Shown here in pieces: positions 1-6,858 of a DNA stretch of 47,382 bases. The position numbers were made by a program, and so were the translations under genes. Numbering within the stretch: the first letter of the stretch is position 1; each line of letters begins with the position of its first letter. Below the pieces are notes generated by a model. The model did no database searches. It saw nothing but the letters and a program-made list of their open reading frames with translations, and was not told where the DNA came from. Origin of the DNA: Campylobacterales bacterium (lineage in GTDB: Bacteria; Campylobacterota; Campylobacteria; Campylobacterales; Nautiliaceae); NCBI GenBank assembly GCA_027023105.1, contig JALVWY010000062.1, positions 1 through 47,382 on the forward strand, given 5' to 3'.

Positions 1-39
1 TTTGTTTTTAAAATTATTTTTGATATAATTCTATTCCAC

Positions 40-126
40 GCGGCGGTGGTGGAATTGGTAGACACGCAAGGTTGAGGGCCTTGTGGGCGTTAGCCCGTGG
101 GGGTTCAAATCCCCCTCGCCGCACCA
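40..126 (+). tRNA. tRNA-Leu (anticodon GAG), integration target
   Basis: An 87-nt class II tRNA with CCA encoded. The acceptor stem GCGGCGG (40-46) pairs with the 3' TCGCCGC before A-CCA. The anticodon stem CAAGG/CCTTG encloses loop TTGAGGG, giving anticodon GAG at 74-76. A long variable arm (gggcgttagccc) and a T-arm with GTTCAAAT are present, as expected for tRNA-Leu. The 3' end is duplicated at 26993-27013, so this gene is the attachment site of the downstream element and remains intact after insertion. Confidence 0.96.
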
Positions 127-127
127 T
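107..127 (+). repeat. attL: left copy of 21-bp attachment repeat
   Basis: AAAT followed by CCCCCTCGCCGCACCA and a T, lying in the T-arm and acceptor end of tRNA-Leu. It matches 26993-27013 base for base; the preceding base differs (C here, A on the right). The strand-exchange point lies somewhere inside. Confidence 0.95.
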
Positions 128-366
128 TTAAAACTTTTAAACAATTAAACCTCAAACACTTTAATGTTAAACATCCCATCAATTCGTTATTCTGTTAAAC
201 ATTAAACATTAAAACTCCCTTGAAATCTTTGTTGTTATTTTAAAAAATTTGTCCCCAATCTTGCCCCCAAAATCGCATTGTTTTTGCCCCAAAATTTTTA
301 TACAATTTTTTTGAGGGGTATAAAAGTCTTAAAACCCCCGAAAATACGCAAAAAGGAGTTCAAAAA
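128..366. other. Left-end intergenic region: integrase binding region and int leader
   Basis: There is no gene between the tRNA and the integrase. The region holds TTAAAC-type repeats (GTTAAAC at 166-172 and 194-200; tandem heptads TTAAACA at 195-201 and 202-208, then TTAAAAC). It also holds the TTGTCCCC/TTGCCCCC sites at 249-299 that recur at the right end, and a GGGG...CCCC inverted repeat (about 314-339) just before the integrase ribosome-binding site AAAAAGGAG. Such layouts are usual for arm-type integrase sites. That role is inferred. Confidence 0.6.
249..299. repeat. Putative integrase arm-type sites, left end
   Basis: TTGTCCCCAATCTTGCCCCC followed by AAAAT at 249-273, then TTTTTGCCCCAAAATTTTT at 281-299. 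The right end has TTGTCCCCAATTTTGCCCCC plus AAATTTTT at 26930-26957. The two ends therefore share a direct repeat outside the tRNA core, about 120 bp inside the left core and about 40 bp inside the right core. Confidence 0.6.
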
Positions 367-1632
367 ATGGGGACAAATCTGGGGACAAAAAAGATTACGG
401 ATAGCGTAATTAAGTCTTTGAAGACTACCGGTAAAGAAAAATGGATTAGAATTGAAGAAGGTTTGTATATCCGCATTAGAAATACGGGTAAAAAATATTT
501 TGTAAGCAGATATTCTTTTAACAATAAAAACAAAAAAATAACGCTTGGAGAATATCCCGCTTTAAAACTTGCACAAGCAAGAAAGATGAATTTAGAAATA
601 AGAGAAAAAATTGCAAACGGTATTGACCCTTTGGAAGAAAAACAACAACAAAAAATAAAAAAAGAACAAGAAGAAAAACTTGCAATAGAAGAAAACCTAA
701 ATAAGCACAAGTTTGAAGATGTTGCATATGAATGGCTTGAATACAAAGAACAAAATATTGCAGATGTTACTTACTTTAAATTATTAAGACGTGTAGAAAA
801 TTATTTATTACCTTTTCTTGGAAATAAATTTATTGAAGACATAACAAAAAAAGATGTAATTGAAACTGTTAAAAAATTTAAAAATATACGAACACAAAAC
901 AATACAAAACAGACAACAAAACATTACACTTACAGAGTGGTTTTTAATACATTGAAAGAAATCCTAAAATATGCGGTACATTTTGATTATATAAATAAAA
1001 ATGTTGCAGAACTTGTTGATATAAACAAGTTAGTTCCAACCCCCGAAAAACAGCATTATAAAGCAATAACAGACGAAAAAGAATTTAAAGAACTTTATAG
1101 ATTAATTAAAGAAGCAACATTTCTTAACGAATACACAAGAAACGCATTATTGTTTTTAGCCCAAACGGCATTAAGACCCGGCAATATTAGAAATGCCCGC
1201 TGGGAGAATTTAGATTTAAACGCCCAAATTCTTTACTTCCCCGCAGCGGACATGAAAATGAAGAGAGATTTTCGTTTACCCCTTACAAAAAATCTCCTGG
1301 ATATTATAGCAAAACAAGAAGAACTTACAGGAAAGCAAACCCCTTACATTTTCCCTTCCCCTGTTAATTCTGCAAGAAAAATGAGTGAAAATACGCTTAA
1401 TTTTGCCCTTAAAAGATTAGGATATGACAATCATCATTCACACGGTTTTAGGAGCTCTTTTTCAACAATTTGTTATGAAAAACAAAGAGAACACGGCTTT
1501 TCTGACGCAGTTATTGAAGCACAATTAGCACATATTATCGGAAATAAAGTTGTTCAGGCATATATGAGAAGTGATTTTTTAGAAGAAAGAAGAGAGCTTT
1601 TAAAATGGTGGTATGAGTTTTTAGAGGCTTAA
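367..1632 (+). CDS. Tyrosine recombinase / P4-type integrase
   Basis: A 421-residue site-specific recombinase that would integrate and excise the element at tRNA-Leu. The N-terminal part (about 1-90) resembles the DUF4102 arm-binding domain of P4-like integrases, followed by a core-binding domain (about 110-210) and a catalytic domain. The visible catalytic residues are Arg270 (ALRPGN), His359 and Arg362 (HGFR), His389 (AHIIG) and nucleophile Tyr399 (AYMRSD). The length is normal for the family. The ATG has a good ribosome-binding site (AAAAAGGAG, 353-359). The first codons contain two GGGGACAA boxes (369-376, 381-388), the reverse complement of the TTGTCCCC end sites, so the protein may bind over its own start codon. 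Position and orientation next to attL are typical. Confidence 0.95.
   Translation: MGTNLGTKKITDSVIKSLKTTGKEKWIRIEEGLYIRIRNTGKKYFVSRYSFNNKNKKITLGEYPALKLAQARKMNLEIREKIANGIDPLEEKQQQKIKKEQEEKLAIEENLNKHKFEDVAYEWLEYKEQNIADVTYFKLLRRVENYLLPFLGNKFIEDITKKDVIETVKKFKNIRTQNNTKQTTKHYTYRVVFNTLKEILKYAVHFDYINKNVAELVDINKLVPTPEKQHYKAITDEKEFKELYRLIKEATFLNEYTRNALLFLAQTALRPGNIRNARWENLDLNAQILYFPAADMKMKRDFRLPLTKNLLDIIAKQEELTGKQTPYIFPSPVNSARKMSENTLNFALKRLGYDNHHSHGFRSSFSTICYEKQREHGFSDAVIEAQLAHIIGNKVVQAYMRSDFLEERRELLKWWYEFLEA
369..388 (-). promoter_or_regulatory. Two inverted TTGTCCCC boxes inside the int start
   Basis: GGGGACAA at 369-376 and 381-388, 12 bp apart, is the reverse complement of TTGTCCCC found at 249-256 and 26930-26937. 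If those are integrase sites, binding here could repress int. The role is inferred from sequence identity only. Confidence 0.4.
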
Positions 1633-1660
1633 TTTTGCCTTTTTTGCTTCTCTTTGATGT

Positions 1661-1688
1661 TTGACACAAAAAAATAATTAGTTATAAT
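1661..1688 (+). promoter_or_regulatory. Sigma-70 promoter for outer-membrane protein gene
   Basis: TTGACA (1661-1666), 16-bp spacer, TATAAT (1683-1688), followed by AAGAAGGAG and the ATG at 1725. This is a classical promoter, unlike the TCCTATAAC class used by most element operons. Confidence 0.75.
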
Positions 1689-1724
1689 TTTATTTTAAAT
1701 TAAATCACTTAAGAAGGAGAAAAA

Positions 1725-2279
1725 ATGAAAAAGATTCTATCAGTTGCATTACTTGGTGCAGTTTTAGGAACAAATGCATTTGCAGGTGGAATTACATATC
1801 TTGGACAAAAAGAAAATACTCTTTCAATTCAAGTAAAACACGTAGATATTAGCGACAGTGGATTAGACGCAGGAGTTGTTTACGGTTTAAGTTACACAAT
1901 ACACAAAGACATCGGACAAGAAGGTGCATGGGGAATGAAGTATGGTTTTGAATTTAACTACGGAAAAATGGATTTCTCTGATAAATCGGGAGACACAACT
2001 TATACTGAGTTTAGTTGGCAAATAGCACCGACTTATACTTTTAATTGCGGAGCAAGAGCATATGTAGGTGGTAAAGTTGGTTATGTAGGTTTTAGTGACA
2101 GCATTACAAGCAGCAATGATAGTAAAAACGGATATGTACTTGCAGGTATTGTTGGAGCGGAATATCCGGTAACAAAACATATCGTTGTAGGTGCGGAAGC
2201 GGAAGTTGGTAGCACATACATTGATACTGAATCTTATTCAACAACAACATTCGGCGGATACGTTGGATATAGATTCTAA
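1725..2279 (+). CDS. Outer-membrane beta-barrel protein
   Basis: A 184-residue protein with a clear signal peptide (MKKILSVALLGAVLGTNAFA, cleavage after Ala20) and alternating amphipathic beta-strands rich in Gly, Tyr and Val. It ends in Gly-Tyr-Arg-Phe, the terminal aromatic expected for outer-membrane insertion by Bam. The size suits an eight-strand OmpA/OmpX-like barrel. It is monocistronic between the integrase and the J-domain gene, with its own sigma-70 promoter. The specific role is unknown; possibilities are surface masking, adhesion or exclusion. Confidence is high for topology and low for function. Confidence 0.8.
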   Translation: MKKILSVALLGAVLGTNAFAGGITYLGQKENTLSIQVKHVDISDSGLDAGVVYGLSYTIHKDIGQEGAWGMKYGFEFNYGKMDFSDKSGDTTYTEFSWQIAPTYTFNCGARAYVGGKVGYVGFSDSITSSNDSKNGYVLAGIVGAEYPVTKHIVVGAEAEVGSTYIDTESYSTTTFGGYVGYRF

Positions 2280-2323
2280 TTTTTTTTTCTTTTCTTTTAG
2301 ATAAAAAACATAAAAGGCAAAAT

Positions 2324-2911
2324 ATGCATAGCTTACCTTTTAATCTCTCACAAGATTCTTTTAATTTTATTGTATTAATTTTAGGAATTGTTTTAGCATT
2401 TTTAATATTTTTGTTCAAAAAAAATAAAGCTGACACTTACCAGTATACAAAATATGAAAGAGAAACATACAATTATGACTTTGATGATTTCAAAACAAAC
2501 ACTAATAAAAAGAACAGGTATTATTACCATTTTTACCGGGATAATGAGAACAACAAACAAAACAATGAAGAATATCAACATAAATCGTATAATAACGACT
2601 CATATAATAATTCATACAATAACTCTTACAATTCTTACAATTATTCATATGATTACAAAACCAATGATAATAATAACAACAAACAAACACATAAAAGTAA
2701 CTTTGATTCAACCGACCCGTTCGAAATTTTAGGATGTTACAGGGATGATGATTTTCAAACAATTAAGAAACAATATTTTAAGCTTATAAAAGAGTTTCAT
2801 CCCGATAAAATTAGAGCGCTTGGTCTTAATGAAGATTTTGTTGCTTTTGCTACATACAGAACTCAATTAATTAACAGAGCTTTCGAACAAATTAAAAAAT
2901 ATTACAAATAA
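2324..2911 (+). CDS. Membrane-anchored J-domain (DnaJ-like) protein
   Basis: A 195-residue protein with three parts. An N-terminal transmembrane helix (about residues 13-33) is followed by a Lys/Tyr then very Asn/Tyr-rich low-complexity linker (about 35-125). A C-terminal J domain (about 130-195) reads DPFEILGC...IKKQYFKLIKEFHPDK, with the HPD motif that stimulates Hsp70 ATPase. No G/F, zinc-finger or substrate-binding DnaJ region is present, so it resembles DjlA-type co-chaperones that recruit DnaK to the membrane. The ribosome-binding site is AAAAGGC before ATG 2324. Its presence on a mobile element suggests local DnaK recruitment, perhaps to replication or transfer complexes; this is inference. 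Confidence 0.85.
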   Translation: MHSLPFNLSQDSFNFIVLILGIVLAFLIFLFKKNKADTYQYTKYERETYNYDFDDFKTNTNKKNRYYYHFYRDNENNKQNNEEYQHKSYNNDSYNNSYNNSYNSYNYSYDYKTNDNNNNKQTHKSNFDSTDPFEILGCYRDDDFQTIKKQYFKLIKEFHPDKIRALGLNEDFVAFATYRTQLINRAFEQIKKYYK

Positions 2912-2944
2912 ATAAATTCTACTAAATTTTTTACATTTTCTTCT

Positions 2945-2977
2945 GCTTATTTATTTTTCTTCTTTTCTTCCTATAAC
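2945..2977 (+). promoter_or_regulatory. TCCTATAAC-class promoter P1
   Basis: A T/C-rich tract followed by TTCCTATAACA (core 2969-2977), 42 bp before the lipoprotein ATG. It is one of at least twelve copies in the element and would drive the 3019-4891 operon. Confidence 0.6.
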
Positions 2978-3018
2978 ATAGCTCCTACCATACAAAAAAA
3001 ATAAAAAAAGGAGCTATT

Positions 3019-3612
3019 ATGTACACAAAATTACTTTTATTTACGGCTGCAACATTTTTACTTTTTTCTACAGGTTGTAGTACAAAAAATCCTAAACCTT
3101 TACAGGAAATAGAAAAACAAAACAATACGATTGAATGCAAAATTTACGGAGAAACTGCACCTTCTTGGATTTGCAAAACACCTATAAAAAAAGGATATTA
3201 CACAGCTACCGGTTTTGCAAAAAAATCTGCTTGGGGGTTTGGGTTTATGCGAAACAACTCAGTTTTAGACGCAAATACGCAAATCGCAAGACAAATAAAT
3301 GTAAAAATCGCAAACTACATAACAAACTATTTAAGTGAGATTGGTGAAAAAGGTGTGGGAGATAAAGCAATAGAACAATTTACGAAGCAAATTGTTTATA
3401 CGACTACATTAAAAAACAGCAAAATTGAAGATATGTGGTTTGACAATGAAGGCAATATGTATGTGCTTGTAACTGTACCTGGAGAGCAAAATTTAAAGCA
3501 AATAAAACAAAAAATAACAAGCAGCTTTAATGATAAAAAAGCTTTGTGGCAGCAATTTAAAGCACAAGAAGCAGAAAAGAAACTTGATAAAGAAATGAAA
3601 GGAGGTGAATGA
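3019..3612 (+). CDS. LPP20-family lipoprotein
   Basis: A 197-residue lipoprotein. The signal peptide ends in lipobox FSTGC, giving Cys20 as the lipidated residue. The core (about 40-165), with PSWICKTP...YYTATGFAKKS and later MYVLVTVPGE, matches the LPP20 lipoprotein family common in Campylobacterota (Helicobacter Lpp20 type). The C-terminal 30 residues are charged and helical. The ATG at 3019 follows AAAAAAGGAG. It is first in an operon with the genes at 3612, 3835 and 4493, which overlap each other slightly. The role on the element is unknown; surface exclusion or cell-surface interaction is possible. Confidence 0.8.
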   Translation: MYTKLLLFTAATFLLFSTGCSTKNPKPLQEIEKQNNTIECKIYGETAPSWICKTPIKKGYYTATGFAKKSAWGFGFMRNNSVLDANTQIARQINVKIANYITNYLSEIGEKGVGDKAIEQFTKQIVYTTTLKNSKIEDMWFDNEGNMYVLVTVPGEQNLKQIKQKITSSFNDKKALWQQFKAQEAEKKLDKEMKGGE

Positions 3613-3842
3613 TGTTTTGTTTAAAAGAGCTTAAAAATTTTGAAAATTTTAAATATATGATTGACTTTTGTGATGAGTTGGATTTAGCGTTATTTAACAA
3701 AGAAAACGACGAAATAGAGGCTAAAATTCTTTTAGATTTAGATAATAATTACGTGTTAGTAGATAAAAAAGAAAGGGAAATTGGGAGATTTGACAACTTA
3801 AGAGAAGCTATGAACAAGTTATGGGAGCTAAAAAATGTTTAA
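3612..3842 (+). CDS. Small hypothetical protein
   Basis: A 76-residue acidic protein (MFCLKELKNFENF...). An ATG also exists at 3609, but ATG 3612 is better spaced from AGGAGG (3600-3605). It overlaps the stop of the upstream lipoprotein gene (TGATG arrangement) and overlaps the next gene by 8 bp, so translational coupling is likely. No signal peptide, membrane span or family motif is recognisable. The second half (YVLVDKKEREIGRFDNLREA) looks like a short beta-hairpin plus helix. Function unknown. Confidence 0.75.
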   Translation: MFCLKELKNFENFKYMIDFCDELDLALFNKENDEIEAKILLDLDNNYVLVDKKEREIGRFDNLREAMNKLWELKNV

Positions 3843-4500
3843 TAACACTTACGCAAGAACTACGGTTTATAATCTCCCTATTTTTCCTTACACAAATAAC
3901 ATAACAATAATAGGAGATAACAAAAGAATTTTAGCAGAAGCAGCAACAGACTTTGTTTTTAGCTTTTACAGGTTTATGGAAAATGTTATTGTGTTTGACG
4001 CATACAATTTATTTAAAAATCTTGCAAACAGCAAAAATATTTTTGTGACAAATAATACAGATTTTATGAACTTGTATTTAAAATATTTAATAAAAAACAA
4101 AGCTAAGAGTAATTTTTATTTAGTAATCTTAAATGCACATAAACTAAAACAAGAGCTTATTTTAAAACTCTTAAGACAGAACAACAAATTTGTAAAGCTT
4201 GTTTTATTTTATAACAACTATGTTGAAGAATTGCAAGACATTGTTTTTAACACACAAGAAGTAGTGTTTTTTAAAACGCTTAACAATAATTTTATAGAAC
4301 TAAGTAGCAAACTTTGTCTTGAATGCGATGTCTCAATCCCCTTTTTGTTGGGAAAGATGAAAGGATTTATAGTTTGTGATATGCAAAATAGACTTTGTGA
4401 ATTTTATAAAGCAAATTTAGGTCTTAAATCGCATTTGATTTACAACGAAATTACAGAAGTTTTAGAAATACTGCTAAAAGAAGGAATAAAAAATGGATGA
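3835..4500 (+). CDS. Hypothetical protein with degenerate NTPase-like fold
   Basis: A 221-residue protein of alternating hydrophobic beta-strands and helices. ITIIGDNKRIL (about 23-33) sits where a Walker A loop would be but lacks the Gly-Lys-Thr/Ser. FYLVILNAHKL (about 96-106) looks like a Walker B strand without acidic residues. I infer a possible inactive RecA-like or response-regulator-like domain, but no family is firmly recognised. It overlaps its neighbours by 8 bp on each side, placing it firmly in the 3019-4891 operon. Confidence is high that it is a gene and low for its fold. Confidence 0.7.
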   Translation: MFNNTYARTTVYNLPIFPYTNNITIIGDNKRILAEAATDFVFSFYRFMENVIVFDAYNLFKNLANSKNIFVTNNTDFMNLYLKYLIKNKAKSNFYLVILNAHKLKQELILKLLRQNNKFVKLVLFYNNYVEELQDIVFNTQEVVFFKTLNNNFIELSSKLCLECDVSIPFLLGKMKGFIVCDMQNRLCEFYKANLGLKSHLIYNEITEVLEILLKEGIKNG

Positions 4501-4891
4501 AAAGATTATAGGAAAATGTATAAAATGCGGTGGTAATATTATAGAAAAAGAGAAATACTATGTATGTGAAAACAGAAAAGCAATAAAAGATGAAAACGGA
4601 AACTGGCATACGGAAGGTTGTGATTTTATTGTGTTTAAAGACACTTTTAGAAGATTTGGGAAAAATAAATTGACAGTAAAAGAGATGAAAAAGTTTCTAA
4701 AAGAAAAAGAAGTTGTGGTAGAACTTGTTAGCAAAAACGGAAATAATTACAAAAAATATGCAATATTTGATGAAAAGTGGAACATTAAAATTGATTTTGA
4801 TACAAATGTTGAGAATGTAAAAAAAGAAAAACCGGTAAAAGAAGAAAACTTAACGGAAAGTGCGGAAGATACGTTAACTTTTCACATTTAA
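4493..4891 (+). CDS. Stand-alone topoisomerase-type zinc-finger protein
   Basis: A 132-residue protein. Residues about 6-65 read IGKCIKCGGNIIEK...YYVCEN...GCDFIVFK...FGKNKLT, the pattern of the C-terminal four-Cys zinc-ribbon repeat of type IA topoisomerases (Cys-x2-Cys-Gly-Gly...Cys...Cys-x-Phe, then Gly-Lys-x-Leu-Thr). Only this DNA-binding module is present; there is no Toprim or catalytic tyrosine region. The remainder (70-132) is charged. Such detached modules occur on plasmids and conjugative elements and probably bind single-stranded DNA. It is last in the operon, overlapping the previous gene by 8 bp. Confidence 0.75.
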   Translation: MDEKIIGKCIKCGGNIIEKEKYYVCENRKAIKDENGNWHTEGCDFIVFKDTFRRFGKNKLTVKEMKKFLKEKEVVVELVSKNGNNYKKYAIFDEKWNIKIDFDTNVENVKKEKPVKEENLTESAEDTLTFHI

Positions 4892-4902
4892 GTAAAAGTT
4901 TT

Positions 4903-4938
4903 TTCTCTATTTTATTTTTTTTTAAATGTTCCTATAAC
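4903..4938 (+). promoter_or_regulatory. TCCTATAAC-class promoter P2
   Basis: A T-rich tract ending TTTTTTAAATG, then TTCCTATAACA (core 4930-4938), 40 bp upstream of ATG 4978. Same architecture as the other element copies. Confidence 0.65.
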
Positions 4939-4977
4939 AAAACGTAAAACAAAAAAAACAAAAAAAAAGGAGATATT

Positions 4978-5661
4978 ATGGAAAACAAAAAACTAACAAT
5001 CAAAGAAGCTTATGAAATGTTTAATTCAAACAACGCTAAAGACTTTAATTTTTACTTGATAGACGAAGAAGATGAAAATAACTGTGGTAAAGTTTACAGT
5101 ATAGACAAATATACTAATTTTGGTGCAATAAATCGCTTATATTTAATAAATAAAGAAAATATAAAAAAAATACTGGAAGCTTTTGTTGAAAAGCTTGAAG
5201 ATGAAAATTTGGTAAAAGAATATGATATTAATATTGATATTGATACTTTGAATGAGGTGATTGATGAAATTAAAAACATTGAATTAGACAATATTGATTA
5301 TAACAAAGTGTATAATCTTATTAGTAAAATTGATGAGCAAATTTCTTACGAAATTGTGAATGATGTATTAGACAACAAAAGTAAAGTGATTGAAGAAGAT
5401 TTGAGAAAAAATGAAAGCAGTTTTGATTGTTTATTTGAATACAATTATATTAAAAAATTGATAGAAAAAGAAAAAAACGGTGAAGTATTAGTAATTGCAG
5501 ATGATGATTATTTAACAAGAATTTCTGAATTTGACGAAATTGATGAAAATATTGTGTATCGCATTTTATATTATAAAGATAATTTTAATTTTAAACTTTT
5601 TTGTGAAGAGAACTGTGATAGCTACAAAATTTTAGTACAAACTAAAGAAGAAATCTCTTAA
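4978..5661 (+). CDS. Acidic cytoplasmic protein of unknown function
   Basis: A 227-residue, strongly acidic (Asp/Glu-rich) soluble protein without signal peptide or membrane span. ATG 4978 is preceded by AAAAAAGGAG. It is monocistronic behind its own TCCTATAAC promoter. The central part is predicted helical (LEDENLVKEYDINIDIDTLNEV...). I recognise no family. Extreme acidity and autonomous expression are reminiscent of small anti-defence or DNA-mimic proteins of phages and plasmids, but no motif supports that here. Confidence 0.7.
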   Translation: MENKKLTIKEAYEMFNSNNAKDFNFYLIDEEDENNCGKVYSIDKYTNFGAINRLYLINKENIKKILEAFVEKLEDENLVKEYDINIDIDTLNEVIDEIKNIELDNIDYNKVYNLISKIDEQISYEIVNDVLDNKSKVIEEDLRKNESSFDCLFEYNYIKKLIEKEKNGEVLVIADDDYLTRISEFDEIDENIVYRILYYKDNFNFKLFCEENCDSYKILVQTKEEIS

Positions 5662-5985
5662 TCTTTTTTTTCTTTTCTTGCTACATACATTCTCTTTTGC
5701 TACAAAATAAAATTCTACACACTGCTAAAAATTTGTAAAGAACAAGCCTTCCGCAAAAATTTTTAAAAACTTTTTAATAAAACTTTCTAAAAATTTTTCT
5801 ACAGGTTTCTGCGAAATTCTTGACAAATTTTCTTACGCAGTTTTGTTTGATTTATTTTGTCGCAGCAAAAGAGAAAAAAGTTTTTGATAATTGGAGAGAG
5901 TCTTTTAACTTGCGGAAGGTTATCGTCCTCCCGTTGGTCGGGACTGTAACTCTCTCGGTTATCGAAAGCTTAAAAGAATTAAAGG
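5662..5985 (+). ncRNA. Candidate structured RNA or leader upstream of 5995 gene
   Basis: A 333-bp gap between genes, holding a stretch (about 5905-5975) clearly richer in GC than its surroundings. Complementary segments: CCTTCCGCAA (5747-5756) with TTGCGGAAGG (5910-5919); GAGAGAGT (5894-5901) with ACTCTCTC (5949-5956); CTGCGA (5809-5814) with TCGCAG (5860-5865); AAGCT (about 5968) with AGCTT (about 5987), the last bracketing the ribosome-binding site AAAGGAG. The first two pairings interlock, so they imply a pseudoknot or alternative folds. This could be an independent small RNA or a cis-acting leader. No known family is recognised. Confidence 0.45.
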
Positions 5986-5994
5986 AGCTTGAAA

Positions 5995-6204
5995 ATGAGA
6001 TTTACAAAAGTTAGTGAATTTATTGAGTATGCAAATGAAATTTTAAGAGAAACAAATGAAGATGTAAAAATTGGAAATCTGACTTATGATGTAGTAAATG
6101 TTTTAAAAAAAGTTGACCCTATTGCTTATAGGCAAATTCTTTTAGATATTGCAGACGCAGAAGGTATTGATTTAGATGAGCTTGAAGACGATGAAGACTT
6201 TTAG
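5995..6204 (+). CDS. Small acidic protein
   Basis: A 69-residue acidic protein (MRFTKVSEFIEYANEIL...). ATG 5995 is chosen over TTG 5989 because AAAGGAG (5981-5987) is ideally spaced. It is helical, ending in an Asp/Glu-rich tail (LDELEDDEDF). No family is recognised. It follows the structured leader and ends inside its own terminator, with the stop codon in the hairpin loop, making a compact single-gene unit. Function unknown. Confidence 0.7.
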   Translation: MRFTKVSEFIEYANEILRETNEDVKIGNLTYDVVNVLKKVDPIAYRQILLDIADAEGIDLDELEDDEDF

Positions 6205-6217
6205 GTCTTCTTTTTTT
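6193..6217 (+). terminator. Rho-independent terminator
   Basis: GAAGAC (6193-6198), loop TTTTAG, GTCTTC (6205-6210), then seven T. The TAG stop codon of the upstream gene forms part of the loop. It separates this gene from the convergent leftward operon ending at 6216. Confidence 0.85.
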
Positions 6218-6599
6218 AATAATTTATGCTTACTGCATTAATTTTATTTAACAAATTATTTAGTTCTAAATTAGCTTTTGCTTTTTGAATAAAAATATTG
6301 AATAATGCTTGTTTCGTAGCGTTTTTGTCTATGTCGCTTCTTTTTAATACTTTAAAGTTACTAAAATCAAAATTATTGATATTTAATTTAAGTAAGGAAT
6401 TATAACTTTCTAAATTAATTTTTCTGCTAAAATTTTGACAATTTCCTCTATCTCCTTGCCCGGTTTCTTTTAATTCTTTTACACATTTATAAGCTAAAAT
6501 ACTGTCTTGTGTTATTTGTGTATAAGCTTTAAGAAAATCAAAAGTGTTATTAGCAAACAAACCTGTAAAAGCAAAAAAAATTAGAATAATTTTTTTCAT
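6216..6599 (-). CDS. Small secreted hypothetical protein
   Basis: A 127-residue protein with an N-terminal signal peptide (MKKIILIFFAFTGLFAN, cleavage around Ala16). The mature part is helical and contains two Cys (KCVKEL...GNCQNF), about 15 residues apart, that could form a disulfide in the periplasm. The ATG overlaps the stop of the upstream 6596-6796 gene (ATGA). It is last in the leftward operon that starts near 8300. No family recognised. Confidence 0.7.
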   Translation of the reverse strand: MKKIILIFFAFTGLFANNTFDFLKAYTQITQDSILAYKCVKELKETGQGDRGNCQNFSRKINLESYNSLLKLNINNFDFSNFKVLKRSDIDKNATKQALFNIFIQKAKANLELNNLLNKINAVSINY

Positions 6600-6796
6600 A
6601 ATCTTATTCCTCCTTTTTTTAATTCTTTTGTTAATTCAAATATATTTTTACAAGGCATACTTAATACATAATAACTATTATTTTGTGTTTTTTTTAATGC
6701 TTGTAAGCTATTATCATAAAACACTGCTATCTCAATACTTTTATCATATTTTTTTAATTTATTTTGCAAAAATTTTAAACCAATTTTTCTAAGCAA
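6596..6796 (-). CDS. Small hypothetical protein (TTG start)
   Basis: A 66-residue basic protein. The likely start is TTG at 6796, with AAAGGA seven bases upstream; no ATG or GTG exists in frame. The open frame continues upstream for about 23 codons and would encode a hydrophobic stretch (VIFLFLLFLY) followed by a Lys-rich segment, so a non-canonical upstream start giving a membrane anchor cannot be excluded. It overlaps the next gene by 4 bp. Function unknown. Confidence 0.55.
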   Translation of the reverse strand: MLRKIGLKFLQNKLKKYDKSIEIAVFYDNSLQALKKTQNNSYYVLSMPCKNIFELTKELKKGGIRL

Positions 6797-6858
6797 TTCA
6801 TATCCTTTTTTTGTTTTTTTATAAATTTTCCTGTAAAGGAAAAGAAGGAATAAAAAAA

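Noticed and set aside
5820-6014. 64-codon reading frame from TTG 5820
   Set aside because: No ribosome-binding site, it overlaps the better-supported 5995 gene, and it runs through the GC-rich region with complementary segments, which looks like structured RNA rather than coding sequence.
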